This document shows, piece after piece, positions 23,410 to 35,164 of a DNA stretch of 64,000 bases; position 1 is the stretch's first letter; the number at the start of each line of letters is the position of its first letter. The notes under the pieces were generated by a model. It did not search any database. It saw only the letters and a list, made by a program, of their open reading frames with translations, and was not told the origin of the DNA. The position numbers and the translations under genes were made by a program. This stretch comes from Arachis hypogaea (Eukaryota; Streptophyta; Magnoliopsida; Fabales; Fabaceae), in assembly GCF_003086295.3 (NCBI RefSeq), contig NC_092051.1:74587772-74651771 (forward strand). The letters are read 5' to 3'.

Positions 23410-24933
23410 TGATGAACCGAATATTCTTATGCCTATTAGAAATTAGTGATGAATTCAATCGTGAGTATAGTCTAACCAACACGCAAATATCGCATCAAAC
23501 AATTCTAAAATCTATGACCGAGAGTGTTGATCCCGGGTCGTTCTTCCTAGGAATTGCCTTAGAATGCACATCTTTGATTAGAAAATCTTTTGTTGTTTTG
23601 AGAGTTGGTACAAGAATTCAAGCTAATAAAAGCAAACAACAATTAATTGAGATAAAGGCCTTGCCTAAGGGTAAGTATTGGAAGTTCCATCATTATAGCT
23701 TCTTTCAATTATGATAAGAATTGATTGTTGCTTCACTTAGTTAACCCCTTAACAATGGAGGAAAGTCAAGTGAGAGTAACTAACCTGAGTCACAAGTCCT
23801 AGTCTCACCCTAGGGAAGTCTAGCTTTAGTGCACTCTAAGTCAATTAGCGATTCTCAATTCATAATCTACAATTGATATCCAATATTCAATTGTCTCCAA
23901 TAACTCAACCCCTAAGCCAAGTAAGAGAAATCTACTCCATAGCTAGGGTTGTCATTATCATAAACAATTGGCAGGCAATCATAGAAGACATGATGTAATT
24001 TAAGAGAAGAAAATCGAATTAAAGCTATCTAATCCAAACAATCATCAACATTGAATGAAATTCCACAATTCATTAATCCAAATTCAAAGTAACAAAGTCA
24101 AACAAATCTAGATCTAAGAGATTGAATCAAAAGAACATCAATTAAGAGTAGGAGAAGAGTGGATCTACAACTTGTATTAGAACAAAAGTTAATTAGCAAT
24201 AGATCTCACCAAGAAATCAAAGGAAACTTGCAATGGAGGAAGTGAAATTCTAAAGAGAAGTTGGAGTTTCTCTCTCTAAAAACAAAATGTAACTAACTCC
24301 CTAAAATATCTAGAATTATGACTAATTGTCCTAACACTCATAATCCTTGATCTTCTTAAGATTTTTCCTCCCAAAATTCTGCTCCAAAGCAGGGCCTGGG
24401 ACCCTTGAAATCGTTGGGCACGTTTTCTTTTTAAAAAATCACGTGCGCACATCGGCGCGTACATGCCCCTAGGGTCCTTTGCGATCTACGCGCAGGCGTA
24501 CGGTGTGCGCAAGCGTCATAGGAAATATGGCCCAGCCATATAAGCGCACCGGCTCCTCGCTCAGCTCAACTGCGCTGGCTCTAGGTGTACGCATCCACGC
24601 GTACGCGCAAGGTGCGCGTGCACGCACATGTCCAAACTTGAAATCTTTAATTTATTCCATGATCCTTCCATTCATGCATGCTTCCTTCATTCCTCTTAGC
24701 CATTTTTGCCCTGTAACTTTTGAAACCACTTAACAAACGGATCAAGACATCAAATGGTAATAGAGGGGGATTAGAATATATCAATTTTGATGCAAAAGAA
24801 GCATATTTTCATCTATGAGGCAAAATGGGTTAAGGAACACAAAATCATGAAGTTTTATATGAATAAGTGTGGAAAATCATTGATAAAACCCTTAAATTCC
24901 ATACATGATAAACCCTAAAAATAGGGTTTATCA
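23410..24933 (-). mobile_element. TE7 solo LTR inside TE6 RT
   Basis: 1524 bp, TGATGAACCG to GGGTTTATCA on the plus strand, with perfect target copies GTGAC at 23405-23409 and 24934-24938. On its own strand it starts with the hairpin GATAAACCC/GGGTTTATC. It contains mixed CpG palindromes (about 24440-24630). No internal sequence, hence a solo LTR. It is later than the TE6 insertion. Confidence 0.92.
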
Positions 24934-24938
24934 GTGAC

Positions 24939-27062
24939 TCCTTCCCTAATTGCTTACACCATCTTGCCTTGGTGCTCAAGAGATGTCAGGAGACTAACTT
25001 AGTTTTGAACTCAAAAAAGTGTCATTTTATGGTTATCGAAGGGGTAGTCCTTCGCCACAAAATCTCTAAGAAAGGCATAGAGGTAGATAGAGCCAAGGTG
25101 GAAGTGATTGAAAAATTACCCCTACCTTGCAATGTCAAAGCAATTAGGAGTTTCTTAGGGCATGCTAGGTTCTATAGAAGGTTCATTAGAGACTTTTCAA
25201 AAATTGCCAAAACTTTATGCAACTTGCTTGTCTCTAACGTACCATTCATCTTTGATAGAGAATGTATGGAAGCTTTTGTTGAGCTTAAAAGCAAGCTCTC
25301 CTCTGCACCTATTATAGCACCACCTAGCTGGGACTTACCTTTTGAATTGATGTGTGATGCATCAGATTTTGCTATTGGTTCTATCCTGGGACAAAGGAGA
25401 GACAAGCTTGTGTATGTCATCTATTATACTAGCAAGGTTCTTAATGAAGCCCAAAAAAACTACACCACCATAGGAAAAGAACTCCTTGCTATAGTCTTCG
25501 CATTTGATAAATTCAGATCTTACCTCATTGGTTCTAAAGTCATTTTGTTTACTGACCATGCAGCTATTAAATACTTGTTAACCAAGCAAGAGTCCAAGCC
25601 TAGATTGATCAGATAGATCCTATTGTTACAAGAATTCAACATTGAAATCAAGGATAGAAGTGGAGCAGAGAATAAGGTGGCTGACCACCTATCAAGGATC
25701 CCACATGAGGGGGATGAAGCACACAACCCTGGTGTAAATGAGAGCTTCCCAGATGAGCAATTGATGATGATTTAAGAGGCTCTATGGTTCGCAGACATAG
25801 CCAACGTCAAGGCCATTGGAGAGTTACTTTCCAACATCAACAAGCACTTGAGAAGGAAGCTCATCAATGTTGCCAAACATTACATTTAAGATGAGCCTTA
25901 CCTCTTCAAGAAGTGTGCTGATGGGATTCTAAGAAGATGCATCTCTCATGAGGAAGGACAAGAGGTCCTTTGCCATTGCCATGGATCTATCTATGGAAGA
26001 CATTTTAGTGGAGAAAGGACAGCAGCCAAAGTGTTGCAGTATGGATTATTTTGGCTTACTATATTCAAGGATGCAAAGGAGTTTGTGACAAGGTGCAATG
26101 AGTGTCAAAGAGCTGGCAACCTACCCAAAAAGAATGAGATACCACAAAGATTCATCATGGAGTTAGAATTGTTTGATGTTTGGGGGATTGATTTCATGGG
26201 ACCCTTCTCACCCTCATACTCAAATAATTATATACTAGTAGGTCTGGACTATGTGTTCAAATGGGTAGAGGCCATAGCAACATCAACAAATGAGAATAAA
26301 GTGGTGATCAACTTCTTGAGGAAGAACATATTTAGCGGGTTTGGGATTCTAAGAGCTCTTATAAGTGATGGGGGAACTCACTTTTGCAACAAGCAACTAG
26401 AGACACTCCTCCTCAAATATGGTGTTAAGCACAAGGTAGCCACCCATTACCATCCACAAACCAATGGTCAAGCTGAAATTTCAAATAGAGAGCTCAAGAG
26501 AATCCTTGAAAAGACTGTTGGGAACTCAAGAAAAGATTGGTCCAAAAAGCTAGATGATGCATTGTGGGCTTATAGAACAGCTTTTAAGATACCTATTTGC
26601 ATGTCTCCATACCAATTGGTGTTTGGAAAAGCTTGTCATCTGCTAGTGGAGCTTGAACATAGAGCATTTTGGGCTCTAAAGATGTTGAATTTTGATAATC
26701 AAGCGGCTGGAGAAAGAAGGTTACTACAGCTCAATGAGTTAGTTGAATTCAGATCTCAAGCCTATGAAAATGCCAAGATTTACAAGGTGAAAACAAAAAG
26801 TTGGCATGATCAAAAGCTGGCAAGAAGAGAATTTGTAGAAGGTCAAAAAGTGCTGTTGTACAACTCAAGGCTCAAATTTTTCCCAGGGAAGCTAAAATCA
26901 AGATGGTTTGGATGCTTCACAATCATCAAGACTTCTCGTTATGGTCATATGGAGCTTAAGGATGAGAAAACTCAGAGGACTTTTACTGTCAATGGCCACA
27001 GACTTAAGCACTACTTGGGAGACACACTAGATGAGCAAAGAGTGACCTATAACCTCAGCTGA
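24939..27062 (+). pseudogene. TE6 RT C-terminus, RNase H, integrase
   Basis: Continues RT ([34 protein letters not shown]), then RNase H with its acidic residues in [23 protein letters not shown] and FTDHAA, then the integrase zinc finger ([19 protein letters not shown]), DDE core ([30 protein letters not shown]) and C-terminal tail ([11 protein letters not shown]). One frame with three in-frame stops (TAG at 25614, TAA near 25774 and 25888). The natural stop is TGA at 27060-27062. Sister of TE4 pol but clearly diverged. Confidence 0.9.
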
Positions 27063-27103
27063 AGAGGAAGAACCGTCAAGCTAGTGACATTAAAGAAGCG
27101 CTC

Positions 27104-27121
27104 GTTTGGAGGCACCCCAAC
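27104..27121 (+). other. Post-pol hairpin of TE6
   Basis: GTTTGG-AGGCAC-CCCAAC, pairing at five of six positions. It begins 41 nt after the integrase stop, the same distance as in TE4, and is preceded by AAAGAAGCGCT. Confidence 0.65.
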
Positions 27122-28044
27122 ACTCATATCTTTTCAATTTCAAGCTTTCTAGATTAGCTTAGGTTTAGTTACTTTAGTTGATTATTTTTCAGTCTATAGT
27201 TTAGTTATTTAGTTGGTAGCTTCTTTGATTTGAACTTCAAAAGTTTTTCTAGTCTTGCTGGAAGTGCAACCTTGCATGCTACACTATATGATGTTGTTAA
27301 TTGGGTTGAGAAACTAGCTAAAGAGCTAAGTTTGGTGTGGCCACCAACCCACTTATTTTGAGCTTACATAATAACAATGGAATTGATCTTAAGAGTAAGC
27401 CTAAAGTTAAGTTTGGTGTAGCCACCACCATAAGAAATCCATACGTGCATTCAAGTTCAACCCAATTGATTAATATCCTAATGCAAGTAGTAAATTGGTA
27501 GGGTAAATGAAAAGGTTACTTTATTATGTACACATAGAGTAGAAGTGGAAAGTCATGAGGAATTAAATTATTCCAATCATAATGTATACAATAAAGTCTA
27601 ATCATGAGCCAATTACTAAATGCAATGAATATAAGTTTGGTGTCCAAGAGACACACAAACTGAATGCCATTTAATTGGAGGAAAATGAAGCAACTTTTGA
27701 TCACTAATGAGAGTTTGTAACTGAATTTTCAGGAAGAGGTGGGTTCCACAAGGCATTGAACACTCATCAAGTCAATAGGTCAAAGTGTACTTCACACTTT
27801 GGAAGTTAAAATCCTAAAGAAAGCTGAACAGCCTTTGGGTTGGCGCTCTCCCACGCTAGGCACCAATATCAAGGTTGAAAACTTTAATTTGGGTCATCAA
27901 ATGCACCCTTCCAGACCCTTCTTTCCTCCCTATATATTGCCTCACTCACTTTTCTTCATAACACCACTCATACCTCTCCTTTCATACCGAAACCATATAC
28001 CCTCTTTCTCTACTTTCTTGCCTTCTTTCTTTCTTTCTTGCTTT
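27122..28044 (+). other. TE6 spacer between pol and ORF3
   Basis: Non-coding. It holds three AAGTTTGGTGT boxes (27328, 27409, 27633), the first two followed by a GGCCACC or AGCCACC extension, and a TTTC microsatellite at about 28024-28043. Confidence 0.6.
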
Positions 28045-28063
28045 CTTGATTGGGACAATCAAG
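28045..28063 (+). promoter_or_regulatory. GGA-loop hairpin before TE6 ORF3
   Basis: CTTGATTG-GGA-CAATCAAG, a perfect 8-bp stem, then AAGTTTAGTGTT at 28068. It is the counterpart of the module before ORF3 in TE4 and TE9, with a largely different stem. ORF3 starts 98 nt later. Confidence 0.6.
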
Positions 28064-28161
28064 TCCTAAGTTTAGTGTTGAATCAAACCTTGCTTTGCTT
28101 TCTTTTTCCTCTTTCTTTTAACCATTTTCATTACTCTTCTAACCTTTCTCACCACACTTAA

Positions 28162-29670
28162 ATGGCACCATCAAAAGCCACTAGTTCAAAGAAGAGAGAG
28201 ACCAAGGAAACCTTCTCTAGGTCCTCAAGCTACAATGAGTTCAAGTTCCTCTCATTCTTCCACCAAAACTAGTTTTATGGGTGGGCGAGTGGGAGACAAA
28301 TAATCCCTGAGGTTGGCTTCCAACTAGGGAGAGATGAGCATAGGGAAATCACCATTGAGATCAACAGTAGGGGCTAGGCAATCTTCTGCAACCTACCAAA
28401 GAAGGTGGAGGAGAGCCTAGTGAGGGAGTTCTACGCCAATGCCATGCCACAGCGGGTTCAACAACTTGACTACCAAAGTTATGTGAGGGGGAAGAGCATT
28501 GACTATAGCCCTGCGAACTTGGATAGAATGCTGGAAGTAAGGTGCACTAGGTCCAATTGAAGCTATATAGAAAGGGTGAAGCAACTTGATCCAGGCTTCG
28601 AAGATATCTTGAATGAGATATGCATCCTCAACACCCAGTGGATCAATGACAAGGATAGAAGGCCAGACCAATTGAGGAGAAGAGACTTGTGCACTCAAGC
28701 TAGAGGGTGGCTTAATTTTGTAAGGAGATCTCTCAACCCAACCACCAACACTTCGGAGGTAACCTTGGAGCGAGCTTTGTTGATTTACAGCATAATGAAA
28801 GGGGAGAACATAAATGAGGGGGAGATGATAGCGGCCAACATTCATAGGGTTCTGAAAAGCACCAAAGATAGTACAAGGTTGGCCTTTCCAAGCATTATCC
28901 AGCGACTATGTGATGAGGCTGGAGTAGAGACTGTGATTGATGAGACCCTGCTGGAGCAAGATAAGCCAATAACTGCCAAGAAGATGGTGAAAGTGGTGGC
29001 CATCAACCCACTACAAAGATCCAGAGAACATAGGGCTCATGTGCAAGAACTACAAGGGCCACCACAACAAGAAAAAGCTTATGTCCAAGCACCAATTCCA
29101 CAGTTTCAAGCACAATTCCTAGAAGGTATTAATTGGAAAGAAATGTAAGGAAACATCCACCATATGCAAGAGGACATCACATAACTTATGGAGCAACAAA
29201 AAGAATGGGAGTAAATACAAGAGAGTATCCAGCAACTCCAAGAAAGTGTGGAGCAAATCAAGGAGTAGCAAGGGCAATTCCATTGGAGAGAGATGCAAGG
29301 CAGCCTCAACAAGATCATGGAGCAACAAGAAGTTCAACAGAGGAACCTTGCTGAATTTAGGTCCCTATATAAGGCTAGGACCACATCAAGGAGACAATAC
29401 GACATAAACAAACAAGCAAAGCTGAATCACTTGTGTAATGTGGTAGCCACTCTAAACCCCAACTATCCAACTTTCATGCAAGGAATGGAAGAGCTGAGAG
29501 CTAGGCAAGTGGAGATATTGGCCAATCACAAGGAGGATGAGAGGACCTTCATGAGGAGGCTAGGCTTTTGGAAGCTAAAAGACACCCCAACACAAGAAGG
29601 AGCCTCCAAAAAGAAAGATGGTGATGAGTCATCCAAGAAGAAGGATAAAGGGAAGGGACCTATGCATTGA
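28162..29670 (+). pseudogene. TE6 ORF3, putative plant transposon protein
   Basis: A single frame of about 500 codons from MAPSKATSSKK to the stop at 29670, interrupted by about seven stops (TAG near 28270 and 28376, TGA near 28558, TAA at 29146, and three between 29180 and 29270) but with no frameshift that I can see. The core matches TE4 and TE9 ORF3: LRRRDLCTQARGWLNFVRRS, TSEVTLERALLIYSIMKGE, ARLAFPSI-like TRLAFPSIIQRLCDEAGVE. The second half is a long Q/E-rich coiled-coil-like region ending in a Lys-rich tail (KKKDKGKG). It is longer than the TE4 and TE9 versions. No signal peptide or membrane segment is visible. Function unknown. Confidence 0.75.
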
Positions 29671-30559
29671 GCTGTTGATGAGTAAAAGGTGGTTGAGTCT
29701 CAATTGAAAGCTATTTTCTAAATTTGCTGTTTAAAAGTTCATTTTAATATGCTAGTTATTTTTTTATGAGTTTTAGAGTCCTTCTATGAGTCCTTTAAAT
29801 TCCAGTTTTATCTTGAGAAAGAAAATGTATTTTGTTAAGTTTTCACTACATCAGTAAAATTAGTTTGTTTCCACAAAGAGTTAATGATGAGTTGTTGTAA
29901 AATAAGAGTAAGAAACTAAGACCCAAGTGAGTTGGATTCAAAATAAGAGATGAGAAACAAGTATAAAACCATGAATTGAAGTTTGGAAGTGAGTAATCCA
30001 TAATGAAACAACTAGACCTAGCGGACATAGGATGACCCTTGAATATCAATAGAACCTAGAAGTAGGAAGCAAGACGCAAGGCTCTGAGCATCAACTACTA
30101 GGAAAAAAGAAAAAAATAAATAGCTCAAAGGGCCAAGATCCTAGTAGATGCTTGTGGTGAAGATGTGTCAATAAGAGAGACCTGTGCAAGTAAATTCTTA
30201 CGGGTGTTTCAACATCTAGTACCCTAAAACCAACTGGTTTGGGAGTGCTAATTGAAAGCTTACTTTAAAGGGTTGTCTTGAGACAAAACACTTAGAGTCA
30301 TGGTCAATAAAGGGAACTAAAGTGTAATGAAAGAAAAAGAGCAATCAAAAGAAAGATAATAACCCTTACTACTTCAAGGTGACAATCAATAGAAAGGGCT
30401 CTAACAGCACTTAAAAGGGTCCTCAAAAGTCTAAGAGTTCATTCCGATATGAAAGCAATAACAAAGTTCATGCATGATTTGATACTTAGCCTCTATCTTT
30501 AATTGTGAATACATTCTCTTAAGGGTCAAGTTTCAGTCAATTAGAACAATTCACATTGA
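29671..30559 (+). other. TE6 3' untranslated region
   Basis: A/G-rich non-coding sequence between ORF3 and the 3' LTR. No repeat or gene recognised. Confidence 0.6.
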
Positions 30560-30579
30560 TTTCCTTAGGGACAAGCAAA
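30560..30579 (+). promoter_or_regulatory. Decayed AGGA-type hairpin before TE6 3' LTR
   Basis: TTTCCTTA-GGGA-CAAGCAAA pairs at six of eight positions. It is followed by ATGTTTGGTGTT and, 17 nt after the stem, the LTR start. Spacing and loop identify it as the terminal module in an old copy. Confidence 0.5.
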
Positions 30580-30787
30580 ATTTATGTTTGGTGTTATGAT
30601 GACTTATATCATCTACCTCTTTCTCTTATCTAAAAGGACCATAGAATTGGTGAATCTCATTTAATTGATGCAATTACATCAACTATATGATGAATATATG
30701 GGACATTGCTTTGGAATGAGTCTTGCTTGAATTTCAGGTGAAAAGAGCAACAAAAGAGGAAGAAAGCAAGAAAAAAGAGCTGGGCCT

Positions 30788-31621
30788 GTGTGCTGGGCGT
30801 GCCACTTAGTGCAAACTTCACCATTTTGACTGGGCATGGCACGCCAACTGTGGTAATGGAAAGCCAGCTATTATTTCCAAGAAATAGATTGGAAGAGTTT
30901 CTATGGCCGTGGCTTGCCAAGGTAGGGTGTGGCACGCTAGTTATCATCTCCAGAGAGAGCCCATGATGGATTACTATGGGTGTGGCACGCCAGGCACATG
31001 AATCAGGAAGGAGTCCTTGAAGAGTTTCATAGGGCGTGGCACGCCAAGGCCAGGCGTGGCACACCAATTATCTTTTCCAGAGAGGAATCCTAAGGTTTTA
31101 CTATGGGCGTGGCACACCAAGATTGTGAGTTCAACCATCATCATAGGCGTGCCACTTGAGCTCTGTGCGTGGCACGCCAGTTCACCAAACTAGAAAAGGT
31201 GCATAAAGACCTTAACAAGGGCGTGGCACGCCAGGTCGAAGGCGTGGAGTGCCAATGCAAACTCCCAGAGAAGAAGGGACATCGAAGGCGTGCCACTTGA
31301 GACTTTAGGCGTGGCACGCCAAGCCAAAGTATCAATGGGCATGCCAGTTGGCGTTTTTGGCGTGGCACGCCAATCTTGTTCGCATCATGGGCATGCCACT
31401 TGAGTCCTGGGCATGGTACGCCAGCTTACTGGATCAAAAGGAAATGTCCATGCACCACAATGGGCGTGGCACGCCAGTCCTAGGCGTGACACCCCAGTTC
31501 AACATTTCAGAGAAGAGAATGAAGATCCTAATGAGGGTGTGGCATGCCATACCTGGGCATGGCACGCCAGTACGAGTGACCAGAGAAGAAGGTTGAAGAG
31601 CTTAACAAGGGCGTGGCATGC
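30788..31621. repeat. GGCGTGGCACGCC palindrome array in TE6 LTR
   Basis: About twenty units built on GGCGTG-G-CACGCC, a 13-bp palindrome with one central base, 30-70 bp apart, often paired with a GGCGTGCCACTTGAG half. More units follow at 33350-33462 and 43795-43840, after the nested insertions. Open frames across the array are artefacts. Confidence 0.85.
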
Positions 31622-33308
31622 TAATGAGCGGATAATTTATACCCTTTTTGGCATTGTTTTTACATAGTTTTTAGTATATTTTAGTTACTTTTTATTATAT
31701 TTTTATTAGTTTTTATTCAAAAATCACATTTCTGGACTTTAGTATGAGTTTTTGTGTTTTTCTGTGATTTCAGGTATTTTCTGGTTGAAATTGAGGGACC
31801 TGAACAAAAATCTGATTCAGAGGCTGAAAAAGGACTACAGATGCTGTTGGATTCTGACCCTCCTGCATTCGAAGTCGATTTTCTGGAGCTACAGAAGCCC
31901 AATTGGCGCGATCTTAATTGCGTTGGAAATTAGACATCCTGGGCTTTCCAGCAATATATATGGCTCAAACTGGCGTCTAAAGACAGGCTAAAACATCTTG
32001 GGGTAAAACGCCCAAATTGGCACCAGAATTGGAGTTAAACGCCCTAACTGGCACCAAAGCTGGCGTTTAACTCCAGGAACAGCCTATGCACGTGTAAAGC
32101 TCAAAGCTCAGCCCAAGCACACACCAAGTAGGCCCCGGATGTGAACTTCTGCACTATCTGTACTTAGTTACTCATTTTCTATAAACCTAGGTTACTAGTT
32201 TAGTATAAAAACTACCTTTAGAGACTTATTTTAGGGCTTTTGACAGCATTTGATCTTTTGGAATATCTTTTGATCATTGTTCACGTTTGGAGGCTGGCCT
32301 CACGGCCATGCCTAGACCTTTTTCACTTATGTATTTTCAACGGTGGAGTTTCTACACACCATAGATTAAGGTGTGGAGCTTTGCTGTTCTTCATGAATTA
32401 ACGCAATTACTACTATTTTCTATTAAATTCACGCCTACTTCTTCTCTAAGATATACTCTCGTTCTTAATTTAGTTAAGTCAGAATGAAGGGGTGACCCGT
32501 GACAATCACACAATCTTCGTTACTCGCTTAGCCAAGATCGCGTGCCTGACAACCACAAAGCGGTCTGCATGATGTTCAACATAGTCATTGTACGACAGCT
32601 GGAGTATACTCTCTTGGATATCTAATACACAGACCGAGTCCGTGAGATTAGTATCTTCGTGGTATAGGTTAGAATTATTGGCAGCCATTCCTGGGATCCG
32701 AAAAGTCTAAACCTTGTCTGTGGTATTCCGAGTAGGATCCGGGAAGGAATGACTGTGACGAGCTTCAAACCTGCGAATGTTGGGCGCAAGTGACAGTATG
32801 CAAAAGGATCAATGGATTCTATTCCGACGCTAGCGGGAACCGACAGATGATTAGCCATGCGGTAGCTGTACCTGGTATTTTTCATCCGAGACGAGAAATT
32901 TAACAGTTGATTAGCCGTGCAGAAACTGTAGAAGACCATTTTCACTGAGAGGATCTTACAGCTTGCCATGGAAGGAAGTAACGGATGGTTGGAAGAAGGC
33001 AATAGGAAAGCAGAGGTTCAGAAGCAACAAAGAATCTCCAGATGCTTATCTGAAATTCTCAGCAGTGAAATATATAAGTAACTTTATTTTATTTTATGTT
33101 TTATTTATATGTTAATTATCAAAACCTCATAACCATTTGAATCCGTCTAACTGAGATTTACAAGATGACCATAGCTTGCTTCAAGCCGACAATCTCCGTG
33201 GGATCGACCTTTGCTCATGTAAGGTTTATTACTTGGATGACCCAGTGCACTTGCTGGTCAGCTGCACGAAGTTGTGAGAAAAGTGTGAGATCACGATTTC
33301 GTGTACCA
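31622..33308 (+). mobile_element. TE8 solo LTR
   Basis: 1687 bp starting TAATGAGCGG (mutated TGATGAGCGG) and ending GTGTACCA. Target copies are CATGC at 31617-31621 and CACGC at 33309-33313 (one C/T difference). It inserted into a GCGTGGCACGC palindrome unit. A TATA box, TATAAAAA, lies at 32204-32211. Confidence 0.88.
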
Positions 33309-33462
33309 CACGCTAGCTATACTTTCCAAAGGAGAAGGATGAGGACTTTGCTGAAGGCGTGGCATGCCAGTTCTGGGAGGGCCACGCTAGTTTAATTTAC
33401 CAGAGAGGAAGAAGGAAGACATCACTTTGGGGCATGCCACTTGGGAGCCAGACGTGGCACGT

Positions 33463-35126
33463 TGGTGCACGAAATCGTGATCGTTCATTCCTTGGTAACG
33501 GCGCTAAAAACTCAATACACACGTTCTTAATCTTAGTTCTTCTTCACAATCTCGCACAACTAACCAGCAAGTGCACTGGGTCGTCCAAGTAATAAACCTT
33601 ACGTGTGTAAGGGTCGATCCCACGGAGATTGTCGGCTTGAAGCAAGCTATGGTCACCTTGTAAATCTCAGTCAGGTAGATTCAAATGGTTATAGAGTTTT
33701 AATAATTAAAATATAAATAAAACGTAAGATAGGATAGAGATACTTATGTAATTCAATGGTGAAAATTTTAGATAAGCGTATGGAGATGCTTTGTTCCTTC
33801 TGAATCTCTGCTTTCCTGCTGCCTTCATCCAATCCTTCATACTCCTTTCCATGGAAAGCTGTATGTTGGGCATCACCGTTGTCAATGGCTACATCCCGTC
33901 CTCTCAGTGAAAATGGTCCAAAATGCGCTGTCACCGCATGGCTAATCATCTGTCGGTTCTCGAAAATACTGGAATCGGATTCAGTAATACTTTTGCATCT
34001 GTCACTACGCCCAGCACTCGCGAGTTTGAAGCTCGTCACAGCCATACCTTCCCAGATCCTACTCAGAATACCACAGACAAGGTTTAGACTTGTTTCCCAG
34101 ATTCTAGCCTATACCACGAAGACTCTGATCGTAGATCAGGAAGCTAAGAGATATGCATTCAAGCTTGTTTGCATGTAAAATGGAAGTGTTTGTCAGGCAC
34201 GCGTTCATAAGTGAGAATGATGATGAGCGTCACATAATCATCACATTCATCATGTTCTTTTGTGTGAATGAATATCTTAGAGAAGAAATAGGCTTGAATT
34301 GAATAGTAAAACAACAGTACTTTGCATTAATTCATGAGGAACAGCAAAGCTCCACACCTTAATCTATGGTGTGTAGAAACTCTACCGTTGAATATACATA
34401 AGAACAAGGTCCAGGCATGGCCGAATGGCCAACCCCCTAAACGTGATCAAGAGATCAAAAGTGATACAAGGATAGTATCAAAAGTGATCAAAGATCCCTA
34501 ACACAATAGTAAAAAAATCTATTTATACTAAACTAGTTACTAGGGTTACAGAAATAAGTAAATGATGCAGAAATCTACTTCCAGGCCCACTTGGTGTGTG
34601 CTTGGGCTGAGCATTGAAGCTTTCACGTGTAGAGGTCTTTCTTGGAGTTGAACGCCAGTTTGTAACTTGTTTCTGGTGTTTAACTCTGCTTTGTAACTTG
34701 TGTCTCGCATTTAACGCCAGAATAGGGCAGAAATCTGGCATTAAACGCCAGTTTAAGTTGTCTAAACTTAGGCAAAGTATAAACTATTATATATTTATCA
34801 AAAGCCCCGGATGTCTACTTTCCAACGCAATTGAGAGCACGCCATTTGGACTCAAGTAGCTCCAGAAAATCCACTTTGAGTGCAGAGAGGTCAGAATCCA
34901 ACAGCATCTGCAGTCCTTCTTCAGCCTTTGAATCTGATTTTTGCTCAAGTTCCTCAATTTCAGCCAGAAAATATCTGAAATCACAGAAAAACACACAAAC
35001 TCATAGTAAAGTCAAGAAATATGATTTTTATTTAAAAACTAATAAAAATATATTAAAAACTAACTAAATCATACTAAAAACTATGTAAAAATAATGACAA
35101 AAAGCGTATAAATTATCCGCTCATCA
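33463..35126 (-). mobile_element. TE9 3' LTR
   Basis: 1664 bp, TGGTGCACGA to CCGCTCATCA on the plus strand. It contains GGCGTT/AACGCC-type palindromes near 34650-34755. A 118-codon frame (33689-34045, minus) is also open in the other LTR (42323-42679) but has no known relative. Confidence 0.92.
33597..33612 (-). other. U5 hairpin of TE9 3' LTR
   Basis: CCTTAC-GTGT-GTAAGG on the plus strand. The 5' LTR version (about 42232-42247) has one broken pair. Confidence 0.55.
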
Positions 35127-35144
35127 CAACACCAAACATAAATT

Positions 35145-35164
35145 GTTGCTTGTCCCTAAGCAAC
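35145..35164 (-). promoter_or_regulatory. AGGA-type hairpin before TE9 3' LTR
   Basis: On the element strand GTTGCTTA-GGGA-CAAGCAAC; seven outer pairs hold and the closing pair is A/C. It is followed by ATGTTTGGTGTTG, with the LTR 18 nt from the stem. Confidence 0.65.

Noticed and set aside
30788..31621. CRISPR-like spaced repeats
   Set aside because: Repeats are degenerate, irregularly spaced and lie in a plant LTR; there are no unique spacers of constant length and no cas genes.
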